A DNA stretch of 64,000 bases from NCBI GenBank assembly GCA_023512345.1, contig JAILZT010000004.1, positions 306,339 to 370,338 of the forward strand, in the 5' to 3' direction. The notes beneath the pieces were generated by a model. It made no database searches, was not told the DNA's origin, and saw nothing but the letters and a program-made list of their open reading frames with translations. The translations under genes were made by a program, and so were the position numbers. The DNA is from Paenibacillus sp. Its GTDB lineage: Bacteria > Bacillota > Bacilli > Paenibacillales > Paenibacillaceae. Shown in pieces: positions 1-8,662 of this stretch (within the stretch, counting starts at the first letter, position 1; each line of letters starts with the position of its first letter).

Positions 1-1
1 C

Positions 2-514
2 GGTATCGCGATGGGTCAGACCATTGACCCATCCGTTTTTATTGAGGATGACGGTACGGCTTACCTGCTGTTTGGAAATGCACATCCTGCAATCGTACAG
101 CTCGGTGAAGATATGGTAACCGTAATTGAGGCTACGATGAAAAATCTTGTAGGCCTGCTAGACTTTCGGGAAGCTGTGACCGTTCTGAGGCGCGGTGGAA
201 AATATCACTTCACGTGGTCCTGCGACGATACCGGGAGCGAGGATTATCACGTGAACTATGGCACCGCGGAGCATCTTTTTGGACCGATAACCTATCATTA
301 CCCAGTTCTAGTCAAAAATAAGGAAAAGGATATGCTCGGCACTGCTCATCATTCAATCCTCCAGGTGCCTGGCTCCGATGAGTATTGGATTGCTTATCAT
401 CGTTTTGTCACGCCGCTGACCCGGTTTACAATTGGAAAAGGCTATCATCGCGAAGTCTGCATAGACCCGCTCACTTTCGATGAAAATGGGCTGATACAGC
501 AGGTGCAGCTGTAG
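2..514 (+). CDS. GH43-type glycoside hydrolase, C-terminal part (5' truncated by window)
   Basis: The frame is open from the first base, so the N-terminal part with the catalytic base lies outside the window. The visible part resembles five-bladed beta-propeller GH43 enzymes (beta-xylosidase or alpha-arabinofuranosidase types). The IDPSVFIEDDGTAYLLFGN motif carries the pKa-modulating Asp. FREAVTVLRRGGKYHF is where the catalytic acid Glu normally sits, usually as EGP but EAV here. GTAHHSILQ followed by WIAYHRF is a late-blade signature. Family members cleave xylo- or arabino-oligosaccharides, but the substrate cannot be told from this fragment. The internal ATG at position 11 is not a credible start. 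Family assignment is fairly sure; specificity is unknown. Confidence 0.8.
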   Translation, partial: GIAMGQTIDPSVFIEDDGTAYLLFGNAHPAIVQLGEDMVTVIEATMKNLVGLLDFREAVTVLRRGGKYHFTWSCDDTGSEDYHVNYGTAEHLFGPITYHYPVLVKNKEKDMLGTAHHSILQVPGSDEYWIAYHRFVTPLTRFTIGKGYHREVCIDPLTFDENGLIQQVQL

Positions 515-649
515 AGGATGCCCTCGTAAAGGGGAGGCAAAACGCCTTCCCTACACACGAAACGGCTCGCCTTTGTCAGCCATACATTCGATCATCCGCA
601 GGTAATTCTTCGCTCTGGTGTCCGTATGACATTAGCTAATTCCCGACAG

Positions 650-717
650 GAGGAATTGAAATGGGTTCCTCCAAGTTATCGAGTGAAAGAAGTGGAATGA
701 AGAGAAAAGAGGAGTAA
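650..717 (+). promoter_or_regulatory. mini-ORF with a Shine-Dalgarno-sequestering hairpin
   Basis: An 18-codon ORF (661-717, peptide MGSSKLSSERSGMKRKEE) has a strong AGGAGG site at 648-653, 7 bases before its ATG. It ends 1 base before the ATG of the lipoprotein gene. GGAGGAA at 650-656 is exactly complementary to TTCCTCC at 665-671, so a hairpin could hide both the ribosome site and the start. This may be a translationally coupled leader or chance; no homology is recognised. Confidence 0.3.
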
Positions 718-718
718 T

Positions 719-1060
719 ATGAAGTGCCACTTTTTAATTTTATTAATTTCTTTATTGTTAATTAGCGGTTGTAACAATAGTTTCCCAATCTATAAATTAG
801 AGGAAAGTGTTAGTATAACAGTTATTGATAGTACAGAAATCGCTCTTTCCAAATTAAGCTATAATGGTAAAACGTATATATCTGAACCAGAGCAGCACAT
901 TAATCCTGATTATTACAGTAAACTCGAAATCGGAAAACAAATCGGCAAAACAGAGGATGGCCTGAAGGTTCATCAAGTGAAAAATGATGAAAATCGAGTG
1001 GTGATTAAGGGTTTTATGTATCCAGCGTATTTCTATAAATTAGTCACTGCTACAAAATAA
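719..1060 (+). CDS. small lipoprotein, unknown function
   Basis: A 113-residue protein with a short hydrophobic signal (residues 4-16) and a lipobox ending in ISGC. Cys18 would be lipid-modified and the mature protein tethered to the outer face of the membrane. The mature part is polar and beta-rich in appearance, with no recognised catalytic motif. The start is supported by GAGGAG about 6 bases upstream. A stem-loop terminator follows, shared with the convergent AraC gene. No homologous family is recognised. Confidence 0.7.
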   Translation: MKCHFLILLISLLLISGCNNSFPIYKLEESVSITVIDSTEIALSKLSYNGKTYISEPEQHINPDYYSKLEIGKQIGKTEDGLKVHQVKNDENRVVIKGFMYPAYFYKLVTATK

Positions 1061-1082
1061 TTTCGACATAAAAGAACGCAAG

Positions 1083-1120
1083 AAGACGCTCGGGAATCGA
1101 TCTCCGAAGCGTCTTTATTT
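1083..1120. terminator. bidirectional stem-loop terminator
   Basis: AAGACGCT pairs with AGCGTCTT, extended by CGG/CCG with a small bulge, and is followed by TTTATTTTT. It sits between the convergent lipoprotein and AraC genes. Confidence 0.75.
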
Positions 1121-1152
1121 TTGTGTTCTGGATACACCTTTTTGCTGTTATA

Positions 1153-2094
1153 TTACACCCACCCCGTAAACTCCAGGATAGACGCTTTCGCGGATTGCGC
1201 TTCGGATCGTGCCCCTTTACGCCATTCTTTGGGTGATGCACCCATTAGCTTGGAGAAGCAACGGTTGAAGCTGGAAATGGACTGAAAACCGACTTGTTCG
1301 GAGATCGAAAGAATGGAATTTTCCGTACTTTTTAACAGCTTGCAGGCCTCTTCAATTCGGGTACTGTTTAGGAAATCGAGAGGTGCTGTCCCCATAATTT
1401 CATGGAATTTTCTTCGGAAATGAGTTGTGCTTAAGTGGCACAGATCAGCCAAAAAATCTATGGTAATGGGAGTCATATAATTTGTAGTGATATATTCCAG
1501 AACAGGGGAAATGACAAAGTCACCTTTCAGGCCATGCTCTGCGTCTTGATCAGACAACAGTTCATTCTTAGAATGAATTCTAAGGAGCTCTATATACAGG
1601 GATAGCAATAAGCCGTAGGCACTTTCCTGATAGTAAGGATTCTGCTGCTGTAATTCCTCTACAATCGAAGTCGCAAGTGTATAGACCTTGGGATGCTGCT
1701 CCTTGTTCAATATACAGTTCATTCCCTTCACCACCCACAAATTCGGCTCGAAGTTGTTATAAGCACTTTTAAATGAATGTTGAAAGAGGTCTTCTGGCGA
1801 AAAAAAGATATACGACCAAAGACTAGCTGTATTTGGCGAACTGTACGTTGTATGCGGGAGATACCTAGGGATAAAGGTCACATCACCGGCTGAAAAGGGT
1901 ACAGATTCTCCTTTGATCTCCATAATGCCGTTGTCCGAATAGCAAATGCCAATCTCCACATGGTTATGAAAATGGAGATGTTCACTTTTAATATCAGAAA
2001 TTTTCCAACGTTCACCGCTTAACAGCAGGACAGGAAAGTTTATAGGTAAGCTGTAGTGACGATATTCGATGACAGGCTTCTTTTTTCTGGGCAT
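1153..2094 (-). CDS. AraC-family transcriptional regulator (cupin sensor plus double HTH)
   Basis: A 313-residue protein. The N-terminal half carries a cupin-like pattern (HFHNHVEIGICYSDNG, then a GDVTFIPRYLPH segment) typical of sugar-sensing AraC regulators. The C-terminal ~100 residues hold two helix-turn-helix units (DFLADLCHLSTTHFRRKFHE and SISEQVGFQSISSFNRCFSK). It is divergent from the GH105-GH112 operon, with a 143-bp gap containing a dyad and a cre-like site. This makes it the likely pathway-specific activator, sensing a rhamnogalacturonan-derived sugar (inference). Confidence 0.88.
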   Translation of the reverse strand: MPRKKKPVIEYRHYSLPINFPVLLLSGERWKISDIKSEHLHFHNHVEIGICYSDNGIMEIKGESVPFSAGDVTFIPRYLPHTTYSSPNTASLWSYIFFSPEDLFQHSFKSAYNNFEPNLWVVKGMNCILNKEQHPKVYTLATSIVEELQQQNPYYQESAYGLLLSLYIELLRIHSKNELLSDQDAEHGLKGDFVISPVLEYITTNYMTPITIDFLADLCHLSTTHFRRKFHEIMGTAPLDFLNSTRIEEACKLLKSTENSILSISEQVGFQSISSFNRCFSKLMGASPKEWRKGARSEAQSAKASILEFTGWV

Positions 2095-2192
2095 ATTTCA
2101 TACTCCCGTTATTTAGATTTGAGTTGATTAGAATAAATGATTGAAATTGCGCAGTTCTGCTGTGAATATAGTTAGAATTATACCATTTTAGT

Positions 2193-2217
2193 GCTTACAA
2201 TAGAGTAAGCGTTTGCA
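2193..2217 (+). promoter_or_regulatory. dyad plus near-consensus cre (CcpA) site
   Basis: GCTTAC (2193-2198) and GTAAGC (2205-2210) form an inverted repeat. AGTAAGCGTTTGCA (2204-2217) matches the cre pattern TGNAANCGNWNNCA at all but the first position. It lies 20-45 bases upstream of the GH105 start, consistent with catabolite repression or a local operator. Confidence 0.5.
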
Positions 2218-2237
2218 ATAGGAAGAAAGAGAGGAGA

Positions 2238-3263
2238 ATGAAGATGCTTCAATTAACTTATGACAAGGAAGAGATATTAAGCGTCATCGACAAAGTGGTC
2301 AGAAAAACAATGACTATGGATTTAACTTGGGAGTGGCCTTGCGGTGTGGCTTATTATGGTGTATCCAGAGCCTATAAAACAACAGGGAATAAAGAGTATT
2401 TGAATATGCTTATCCAGTGGGCAGATGAATATATTGAGTTGGGTCTGCCGAGTTGGACGGTAAATACATGTGCCATGGGGCATATGCTGATTACATTATA
2501 TGAAGAAACAGGAAACCAGAAATATTGGGATATTGTGATGAGCAAGGTGGAATATCTCCAGAAAGATGCTCTCAGGTTCGGAGACAATGTTCTGCAGCAC
2601 ACCGTATCTGTTTCTAATGATTTTCCTGAGCAGGCCTGGGCGGATACCTTGTTTATGGCGGCTTTTTTCCTGCTCCGTGTAGGAAGCAAATTAAAGGATC
2701 AGGAAATGATCCAGGATGCCTTGAATCAATATTACTGGCATATCAAATATTTGCAAGATCCTAGCAGCGGTTTCTGGTTCCATGGCTACAATAATGTGAA
2801 GCAGGATCACATGTCCGGATTATTCTGGGGTAGAGCGAATGCTTGGGGAGCCTATACCATGTCACAAGTAAAAATGCTTTTGAATGACTGGTATTTGTAC
2901 CCGCAGTGCATGGATGTGGAGTGCTCGCTAAGGGATCAACTGGCTGCCCTAAAGGTAGTACAAACTGAGAATGGCTTGTGGCGGACGGTACTGGATGACG
3001 AGGAGTCTTATGAAGAAGTCTCTGCCTCTTCTGGTATTGCGGCTGCTATGATCAATAATGGCAATCCGTTGCATTCGAAATATGTTCAAAGGGCCCTAAA
3101 AGGCATCTTGGACAATATCACTGATGATGGACGAGTATTGGGGGTATCGGGCGGTACAGCGGTTATGAAAGATCGTGAAGGGTATCGTAATATCCCTAAG
3201 GATTGGATTCAAGGTTGGGGTCAAGGGTTAGCATTAGCTTTTCTGTCCGATATGCTTAAATAG
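2238..3263 (+). CDS. GH105 unsaturated rhamnogalacturonyl hydrolase (YteR/YesR type)
   Basis: A 341-residue alpha/alpha-barrel enzyme. It hydrolyses the unsaturated galacturonyl residue left at the non-reducing end of oligosaccharides by rhamnogalacturonan lyase, in the cytoplasm (no signal peptide). Visible marks are WEWPCGVAYYGV near the N-terminus, QAWADTLFMAAFFLLRVG with the probable catalytic Asp136, FWGRANAWGAYTMSQ, and a C-terminal IQGWGQGLALAF segment. Length matches the family. GAGAGGAG precedes the ATG. The next gene begins 12 bases downstream, so both are surely one operon. The divergent AraC gene probably controls it. Confidence 0.9.
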   Translation: MKMLQLTYDKEEILSVIDKVVRKTMTMDLTWEWPCGVAYYGVSRAYKTTGNKEYLNMLIQWADEYIELGLPSWTVNTCAMGHMLITLYEETGNQKYWDIVMSKVEYLQKDALRFGDNVLQHTVSVSNDFPEQAWADTLFMAAFFLLRVGSKLKDQEMIQDALNQYYWHIKYLQDPSSGFWFHGYNNVKQDHMSGLFWGRANAWGAYTMSQVKMLLNDWYLYPQCMDVECSLRDQLAALKVVQTENGLWRTVLDDEESYEEVSASSGIAAAMINNGNPLHSKYVQRALKGILDNITDDGRVLGVSGGTAVMKDREGYRNIPKDWIQGWGQGLALAFLSDMLK

Positions 3264-3275
3264 GAGGGATCCAAG

Positions 3276-5438
3276 TTGTCCAAACATACAACGGGGGCCT
3301 TTACATTGCCGGGAGAATCCGGTTATGAGGCGCTAACCCTAAAATTAGCTGAACGGTGGGGGGCTGATGTCATCCGTGACAGTGACGGCACGCAGTTGTC
3401 CGATGAGATTATCAACGCAGGGTATGGTATTTATTCTACTATCTGTATCATCAGGGATCATAACGAATGGGCTTCCCAAAATCTTGATAAGCTGCAGCAG
3501 TGTTTTTTAATTACAAATCCAAAGGTAGCTGTACAAGATTATATATCCATCTATCTTATGGAGGATTATTTTGCCGAACAATTCAGAGTAAATGATTCCA
3601 AAGAGGCGTTTAAGTATTGGCAGGTTGTTGACCGGACGACCGGGGAGGAAGTCCCGAGAGAACTGTGGAATTATGAACGGGAATCGGGGAATGTGGTTCT
3701 TACCGGAATTGTGCCTTGGCATAAATACACGGTCAGCTTCATGGCCTACCGGATCTGGGAAGAAATCTCCATGTACAATCACACCACGAATCATTGGGAC
3801 AAAGAGCATCTGATGCAGATTGATCCTATCTATCCTGAAACGCAAACGTATCTGCTGAATTGGATGGAAGATTGGTGTGTTCGGCATACGGAAACAACGG
3901 TTGTGCGGTTTACCTCTTTATTTTATAATTTCGCCTGGATTTGGGGCAGCAGTGAGCGCAATCGCCATTTGTTCTCGGATTGGGGTTCATATGATTTCAC
4001 GGTGAGTTCAAGGGCGCTTGATCTGTTTGCCAAAAAATACGGGTATTCGCTGACGGCCGAGGATTTTGTGAATGGCGGAAAATATCGTATCAGTCATATC
4101 CCGGCTGAGCAGCACAAGCTCGACTGGATGGCCTTTATTAATGATTTTGTAATCGAATTTGGTAAGAAATTAATTGATATTGTGCATAACCACGGTAAGC
4201 AGGCGTATGTCTTCTATGATGACAGTTGGGTTGGCATGGAGCCTTATAATGACCGCTTTCAAGAGTTTGGATTTGACGGGATGATTAAATGTGTATTCTC
4301 AGGATTTGAGGCAAGGCTGTGTTCAGGGGTTAAAGTGGATACCCATGAGATCCGGCTGCATCCATACTTATTCCCGGTTGGTTTAGGCGGGCTTCCTACC
4401 TTTATGGAGGGAGGGAACCCTACGCTAGATGCCAAAAAGTATTGGATTAATATCCGGCGAGCCCTGCTTCGGGAGCCTATTGATCGGATTGGACTGGGTG
4501 GATACTTGCATCTTGTAGAGCCTTACCCGGATTTCTGCGATTACATTGAAAAGATTTCCAATGAATTTAGAGAAATTAAAGAGCTGCATGATAAAGGCAA
4601 ACCCTATCAAATTAAGACAAAGGTAGCCATTCTGCACACTTGGGGCAAATTGAGATCATGGACATTGTCCGGCCATTTCCATGAGACGTATATGCATGAT
4701 TTGATTCATGTCAATGAGGCATTATCCGGCTTGCCGATTGAAGTACAGTTCATTGATTTTGAAGATATCCGTCAGGGAATCCTACAAGATTGTGATGTAG
4801 TAATCAATGCCGGCTCTGCCGGTTCAGCATGGAGTGGTGGAGCGCACTGGAATGACAGCAAATGCGTCGATATAATGACCCAATGGGTTCATGAAGGCGG
4901 TACCTTTATGGGTATCAATCAGCCTTCAGCGGTTGAAGGATACGACAGTTTTTTCAGAATGGCTCATGTTCTTGGACTTGATGAGGATACAGGCTCCAGG
5001 GTTGGGCACGGAAAATGGACCTATGAAGCTCACGATGAGTATGGTTTGGTGCCCGAAGGGGCCATCATAACACCCAAGAATGGCATTTATCTAACCGATG
5101 GGTCAGCTGCGGTAGTGGATAAAACGAATGGTATGATAACACTGTCTACGCATGCTTTTGGCAAAGGAAAGGGAATCTATCTGCCTTCTTTCGAATTCAG
5201 CTTCCAAAATACAAGATTGCTGCTGAATATAATTCGCTTTGCGGGCAATGAATTCAATAACACGAAGTACATTACGGACAACTTATATACAGAGTGTGCT
5301 TATTATCCAGAAAGCAAAATACTGGTTGTTATTAACAATAGCGATCAACTTCAAACCACTACAATTGATACGGAATATGGACAACAAACTATGGAATTAG
5401 ATCCGTTTGACACCCTTATCACAACTATTGGCGATTGA
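3276..5438 (+). CDS. GH112 beta-galactoside phosphorylase (galactosyl-rhamnose or lacto-N-biose type)
   Basis: A 720-residue cytoplasmic enzyme of usual family length. It opens with GAFTLPGESGYEALTLKLAERWGADVIRDSDGTQLS, described here by its key residues GADVIRDSDGT. YVFYDDSWVGMEPY holds the probable catalytic acid (Asp315 or Asp316). GH112 enzymes split galactosyl-beta-1,3-N-acetylhexosamine or galactosyl-beta-1,4-L-rhamnose with phosphate, giving galactose 1-phosphate. The GH105 neighbour makes galactosyl-rhamnose, from rhamnogalacturonan side chains, the more likely substrate (inference). The TTG start at 3276 is set by GGAGGG at 3263-3268. A strong terminator follows. Confidence 0.9.
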   Translation: MSKHTTGAFTLPGESGYEALTLKLAERWGADVIRDSDGTQLSDEIINAGYGIYSTICIIRDHNEWASQNLDKLQQCFLITNPKVAVQDYISIYLMEDYFAEQFRVNDSKEAFKYWQVVDRTTGEEVPRELWNYERESGNVVLTGIVPWHKYTVSFMAYRIWEEISMYNHTTNHWDKEHLMQIDPIYPETQTYLLNWMEDWCVRHTETTVVRFTSLFYNFAWIWGSSERNRHLFSDWGSYDFTVSSRALDLFAKKYGYSLTAEDFVNGGKYRISHIPAEQHKLDWMAFINDFVIEFGKKLIDIVHNHGKQAYVFYDDSWVGMEPYNDRFQEFGFDGMIKCVFSGFEARLCSGVKVDTHEIRLHPYLFPVGLGGLPTFMEGGNPTLDAKKYWINIRRALLREPIDRIGLGGYLHLVEPYPDFCDYIEKISNEFREIKELHDKGKPYQIKTKVAILHTWGKLRSWTLSGHFHETYMHDLIHVNEALSGLPIEVQFIDFEDIRQGILQDCDVVINAGSAGSAWSGGAHWNDSKCVDIMTQWVHEGGTFMGINQPSAVEGYDSFFRMAHVLGLDEDTGSRVGHGKWTYEAHDEYGLVPEGAIITPKNGIYLTDGSAAVVDKTNGMITLSTHAFGKGKGIYLPSFEFSFQNTRLLLNIIRFAGNEFNNTKYITDNLYTECAYYPESKILVVINNSDQLQTTTIDTEYGQQTMELDPFDTLITTIGD

Positions 5439-5474
5439 TATAGGAACGTAAAAAGAGATCCACTAACATTAAAG

Positions 5475-5516
5475 AAGCTCAAGCCTTCGGCTATCCTGTC
5501 GATGCTTGGGCTTTTT
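5475..5516 (+). terminator. rho-independent terminator after the GH112 gene
   Basis: AAGCTCAAGC (5475-5484) pairs with GCTTGGGCTT (5504-5513) with one G-T pair, followed by a T run. Confidence 0.85.
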
Positions 5517-5688
5517 GCTGCGGATAAACCTACTAATCGCATATTGTGACAAAAGGCGACAAGTTTCATTGACGGTAGAGTACTAATAAGATAGTCTATT
5601 AACGATTACAAATAATATAAACACAGCGAAAATATGAGAACTAGGGAATAAATAGTGCCTTACTTCTTAATCTTTGGAGGAGATTTAG

Positions 5689-6639
5689 TTGATTAAGATT
5701 ATGGGTGACTCCACTTGTGATTTATCGGATGAGATTATTGAGAAATATAACATTGGAATAGCCCCTTTAACGATAAATATAAATGGCAAAGAACATAGAG
5801 ATCGCATAGATATTAAATCTGATGAATTTTTTGAAATGATGGGGAATCTTAAAGAGAATCCTACGACTTCCATGCCAAATCCAGCAGAATATTTGAATAT
5901 AATAAAGGATGCTATGGAGAATGGTTATACAGAGTTCCTTTGTATTTGCATGTCAAGCGGTACCAGTGGAACCTATCAATCTGCTGAAGTAGCTAAAGAA
6001 ATCTTTTACGAGGAACATCCTGAATCTTCTATTAAAATCCATGTCGTAGATTCCAAGTCCATGAGTCACGGCAGCGGCTGGTTAATTTTGAAATCGGCTT
6101 TATTAAGAGAACAAGGATTTAGTTTTGAAGAATTAGTAGACTTTAGTGAAACCTATAAAATAAATGTAAAGCATTTTCTATGCGTAGATGATTTAAATCA
6201 CTTAATAAGAAGCGGTAGATTAACGAATGCTAGTGCTCTAATAGGTAGGATCCTGAAGATTAAGCCTATTATGTCGATGAGAAATGGTAAGGGCGCTATA
6301 GTCGCTAAAGAAAGAGGATTAAACGGAGTATTAAACCACTATGTGAAGGAATTTAACAAGCGAAATGATTGGGAAATTACAGATTTTATTATCATAGGGT
6401 ATACTTCGGAAAAAGAGATCGCTGACAGATTAATGGATAAGATCAGACAAGAAACTGATTTTAAAGGTGAAATATATATCATGCAAATGGGTGTGGCGGT
6501 TGGAACTCACGTAGGATTAAGAGCAGTTTCTATGTATTTCATTGAAAAGGGACATAGGCGAGATGGATTGTTGCTTAATGAACTTAGTGGAATCACCGAA
6601 ATGAAGAACGGATTCATGAATAAATTTATGAGTAAATAA
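5689..6639 (+). CDS. DegV family fatty-acid-binding protein
   Basis: A 316-residue DegV/FakB-like protein. These bind a fatty acid and, in some members, present it to the kinase FakA for phospholipid synthesis. Marks are the N-terminal IMGDSTCDLSDEIIEKYNI, a central CMSSGTSGTYQSAE lipid/phosphate-contacting segment, and DDLNHLIRSGRLTNASALIG followed by ILKIKPI. It begins with TTG at 5689; GGAGGAG at 5676-5682 decides the start. It is monocistronic, with the convergent AraC gene sharing a terminator. It is somewhat longer than the usual ~280 residues. The specific fatty acid is unknown. Confidence 0.88.
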   Translation: MIKIMGDSTCDLSDEIIEKYNIGIAPLTININGKEHRDRIDIKSDEFFEMMGNLKENPTTSMPNPAEYLNIIKDAMENGYTEFLCICMSSGTSGTYQSAEVAKEIFYEEHPESSIKIHVVDSKSMSHGSGWLILKSALLREQGFSFEELVDFSETYKINVKHFLCVDDLNHLIRSGRLTNASALIGRILKIKPIMSMRNGKGAIVAKERGLNGVLNHYVKEFNKRNDWEITDFIIIGYTSEKEIADRLMDKIRQETDFKGEIYIMQMGVAVGTHVGLRAVSMYFIEKGHRRDGLLLNELSGITEMKNGFMNKFMSK

Positions 6640-6659
6640 TCGCCATCATAATCCAAATA

Positions 6660-6694
6660 ACAAATAGCCAATCCTCTATGGGTTGGCTATTTGT
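6660..6694. terminator. bidirectional terminator between DegV and AraC genes
   Basis: ACAAATAGCCAA pairs perfectly with TTGGCTATTTGT around a short loop, extended by TCC/GGG. AT-rich flanks suit termination in both directions. Confidence 0.8.
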
Positions 6695-6704
6695 GCTATC
6701 AATT

Positions 6705-7610
6705 TTATAACTCCGAGATCGGATAATACAGATTACACTCGCAATATTGCTTATTACACTTGGCATAATTGATGAGCTCGAAACTGAACTTATCCTTCAA
6801 TTCGAATTGAACGGTAGGCATCCAAGTCTCGAAGATGTGCTTCCAGATAACTTTTAAGGACTTGGAGGTGATTTCTTCGGGACGATGGGGACCCATATAC
6901 GTAAAAACACCATATTTGTGAGGCGTAATGTGCTTTACATTCATATCCGGCGGTATGATGCTGCTCTGATTAATTTGTACAGAGGGCTGATACAACGTAT
7001 AACCTACAAAAGGGTCCGGAACGGTGGTATATCCGATATAGATGTCTTTTTCCACCGGGTTGATAATTTTTGGACGAGCGTTATAGAAGAAATCTACACC
7101 ATATCGGTTAGCGGTCTGATTCATCAGATTGTCATTCACATCTACACGATACTCTAGTCCGGCAATTGAAAATGATGGCAATATACTGGTGGAACGGAAA
7201 AAAACGAGTCCTTCTCCAGACAGGTGCAGGAAATCAGCATTAAATCGGTCCAGGATTTGCAGAGGAGTAGGATTGCGCCGCCATCTGGCCGGACTGATGT
7301 TGAATTCTTCTTTAAAAACTCTGTTATAGGTCCGTTCGCAGCCGAAGGAGTATTTGGAAGAAATAAATTCAATGCTGTTTCGTTCATGGATCAAGTCTCC
7401 CAGAGACTGGGAAATGCGCCTTCTGCGGACATACTCCATTAGGCCGGTAGAAGTGGCCCCCTTCCAGATACGGAGTAAATGAAATTTGGAGATATTCACG
7501 TTGTCCGAAATGCAGTCCAGATTCAAATCCTCTAACAAATGGCTTTCGATATATTCCGTTGTTTGGTTAATCGTTTCCAAGAGATGAAGATCCATATCCG
7601 CTCCTAACAT
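6705..7610 (-). CDS. AraC-family regulator with C-terminal GyrI-like ligand-binding domain
   Basis: A 301-residue protein with the order reversed relative to sugar-type AraC proteins. The HTH pair is N-terminal (residues ~10-110: CISDNVNISKFHLLRIWKGA and FISSKYSFGCERTYNRVFKE). A GyrI-like/effector-binding domain follows (residues ~140-295), as in Rob-type and multidrug-sensing regulators. The tail NYAKCNKQYCECNLYYPI is Cys-rich, which might bind metal or respond to redox (inference). It faces away from the nucleotidyltransferase-UvrA pair, with a 110-bp intergenic region, and could regulate it. Targets are unknown. Confidence 0.85.
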   Translation of the reverse strand: MLGADMDLHLLETINQTTEYIESHLLEDLNLDCISDNVNISKFHLLRIWKGATSTGLMEYVRRRRISQSLGDLIHERNSIEFISSKYSFGCERTYNRVFKEEFNISPARWRRNPTPLQILDRFNADFLHLSGEGLVFFRSTSILPSFSIAGLEYRVDVNDNLMNQTANRYGVDFFYNARPKIINPVEKDIYIGYTTVPDPFVGYTLYQPSVQINQSSIIPPDMNVKHITPHKYGVFTYMGPHRPEEITSKSLKVIWKHIFETWMPTVQFELKDKFSFELINYAKCNKQYCECNLYYPISEL

Positions 7611-7720
7611 AGCAATTTTTGTCCGGTTCTGCCAATAGCAGTATAGTATAATTTTACCATAAGAGGCAATGACGAAATGATTAACTTTAATATTATGAAG
7701 GTAGGGTGAGTCCCTCGGAT

Positions 7721-8635
7721 ATGAATGATATAAGGCAGGCAGAGCTAAAAGAACGCTATATTGCTGTACAGGACAGCTTTATCGATAAGGTCAGGAAAGA
7801 TCCGAATGTCATTGCAATAATTATCAGCGGGAGCCTGGCGTATGATGTGATTTGGGAAAAAAGCGATATTGATATGACCATGATTATTCGTGACCAGCCG
7901 CTTACCACTACGACATATTGTATCGTGGAGGATGGGATCCTTATCAATGTTCATCTTATGGTACGCAGCGTATTCAAGAGAGGTCTCGAGAGGTCGATCG
8001 GGGGATCTTTTGGCCAATCCTACTACGCTAAGGGCAAAATGGTCTATTCCACAGATGACAGCTTAATTGAATATTTCGAAGATCTCAAGAAGGTAGGCAG
8101 TGATGATATAGCGCTGTCGGCACTCCATATTGCGAGCCAGCTTGTATTTCTGCGCGAAAAATCCCAAAAATGGCTGACGGTAAGAAGGGATCTTTTGTAT
8201 GCGCAGTATTTTCTATTAAAGGCAGCAGAAGCCGTTGCTCACATGGAACTCTGCATACGCGGTGAAACGATATCCAGAGAGGCTATCCAAAGAGCGATTA
8301 TATTAAATCCGGATGCCATATTCCCGTTTTATCAAGATGCCATGTCCCATCACATGAGTATTGAAGAAATTGAGCGCGGAATGGAGAGAATCGACAAGGT
8401 TCTGGAGCAGCATCTACATATCTATTCAAAGCCAATTATTGAATTTATGTCTGATCAGGAGATCAAAACTATAACGCTCATCAATAAGTATTTTCATGTG
8501 CAGAGTGATGAACTAATTGGTGTTTTGGACTATTTGGCCGAGAAAGGTGTCATAGAAAAAGTATCGCAGACGATTCGGATTACGCCCAAAAGCAAGCCGT
8601 CCGTTGAAGAAATAGGCTATTTGTATATTCCATAA
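7721..8635 (+). CDS. nucleotidyltransferase-fold protein with C-terminal winged-helix-like region
   Basis: A ~304-residue protein. IIISGSLAYDVIWEKSDIDMTMII is a Pol-beta-type nucleotidyltransferase core: GS followed by an SDIDM pair of metal-binding Asp. Similar proteins include aminoglycoside and lincosamide adenylyltransferases, but also uncharacterised MNT proteins. The last ~70 residues (TLINKYFHVQSDELIGVLDYLAEKGVIEKV) look like a winged helix. The ATG at 7721, 10 bases after AGGGTGAG, is preferred over the in-frame GTG at 7706, whose ribosome site would overlap it. It is tightly coupled to the UvrA-like gene. The substrate is unknown. Confidence 0.75.
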   Translation: MNDIRQAELKERYIAVQDSFIDKVRKDPNVIAIIISGSLAYDVIWEKSDIDMTMIIRDQPLTTTTYCIVEDGILINVHLMVRSVFKRGLERSIGGSFGQSYYAKGKMVYSTDDSLIEYFEDLKKVGSDDIALSALHIASQLVFLREKSQKWLTVRRDLLYAQYFLLKAAEAVAHMELCIRGETISREAIQRAIILNPDAIFPFYQDAMSHHMSIEEIERGMERIDKVLEQHLHIYSKPIIEFMSDQEIKTITLINKYFHVQSDELIGVLDYLAEKGVIEKVSQTIRITPKSKPSVEEIGYLYIP

Positions 8636-8662
8636 ATGGGGAGTGCAGAAAGGAGCTTGAGC

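Noticed and set aside
556..630. Minus-strand protein-like fragment (NYLRMIECMADKGEPFRV then stop)
   Set aside because: Too short to assign; it may be the remnant of a lost gene, but no start and no second motif are visible.
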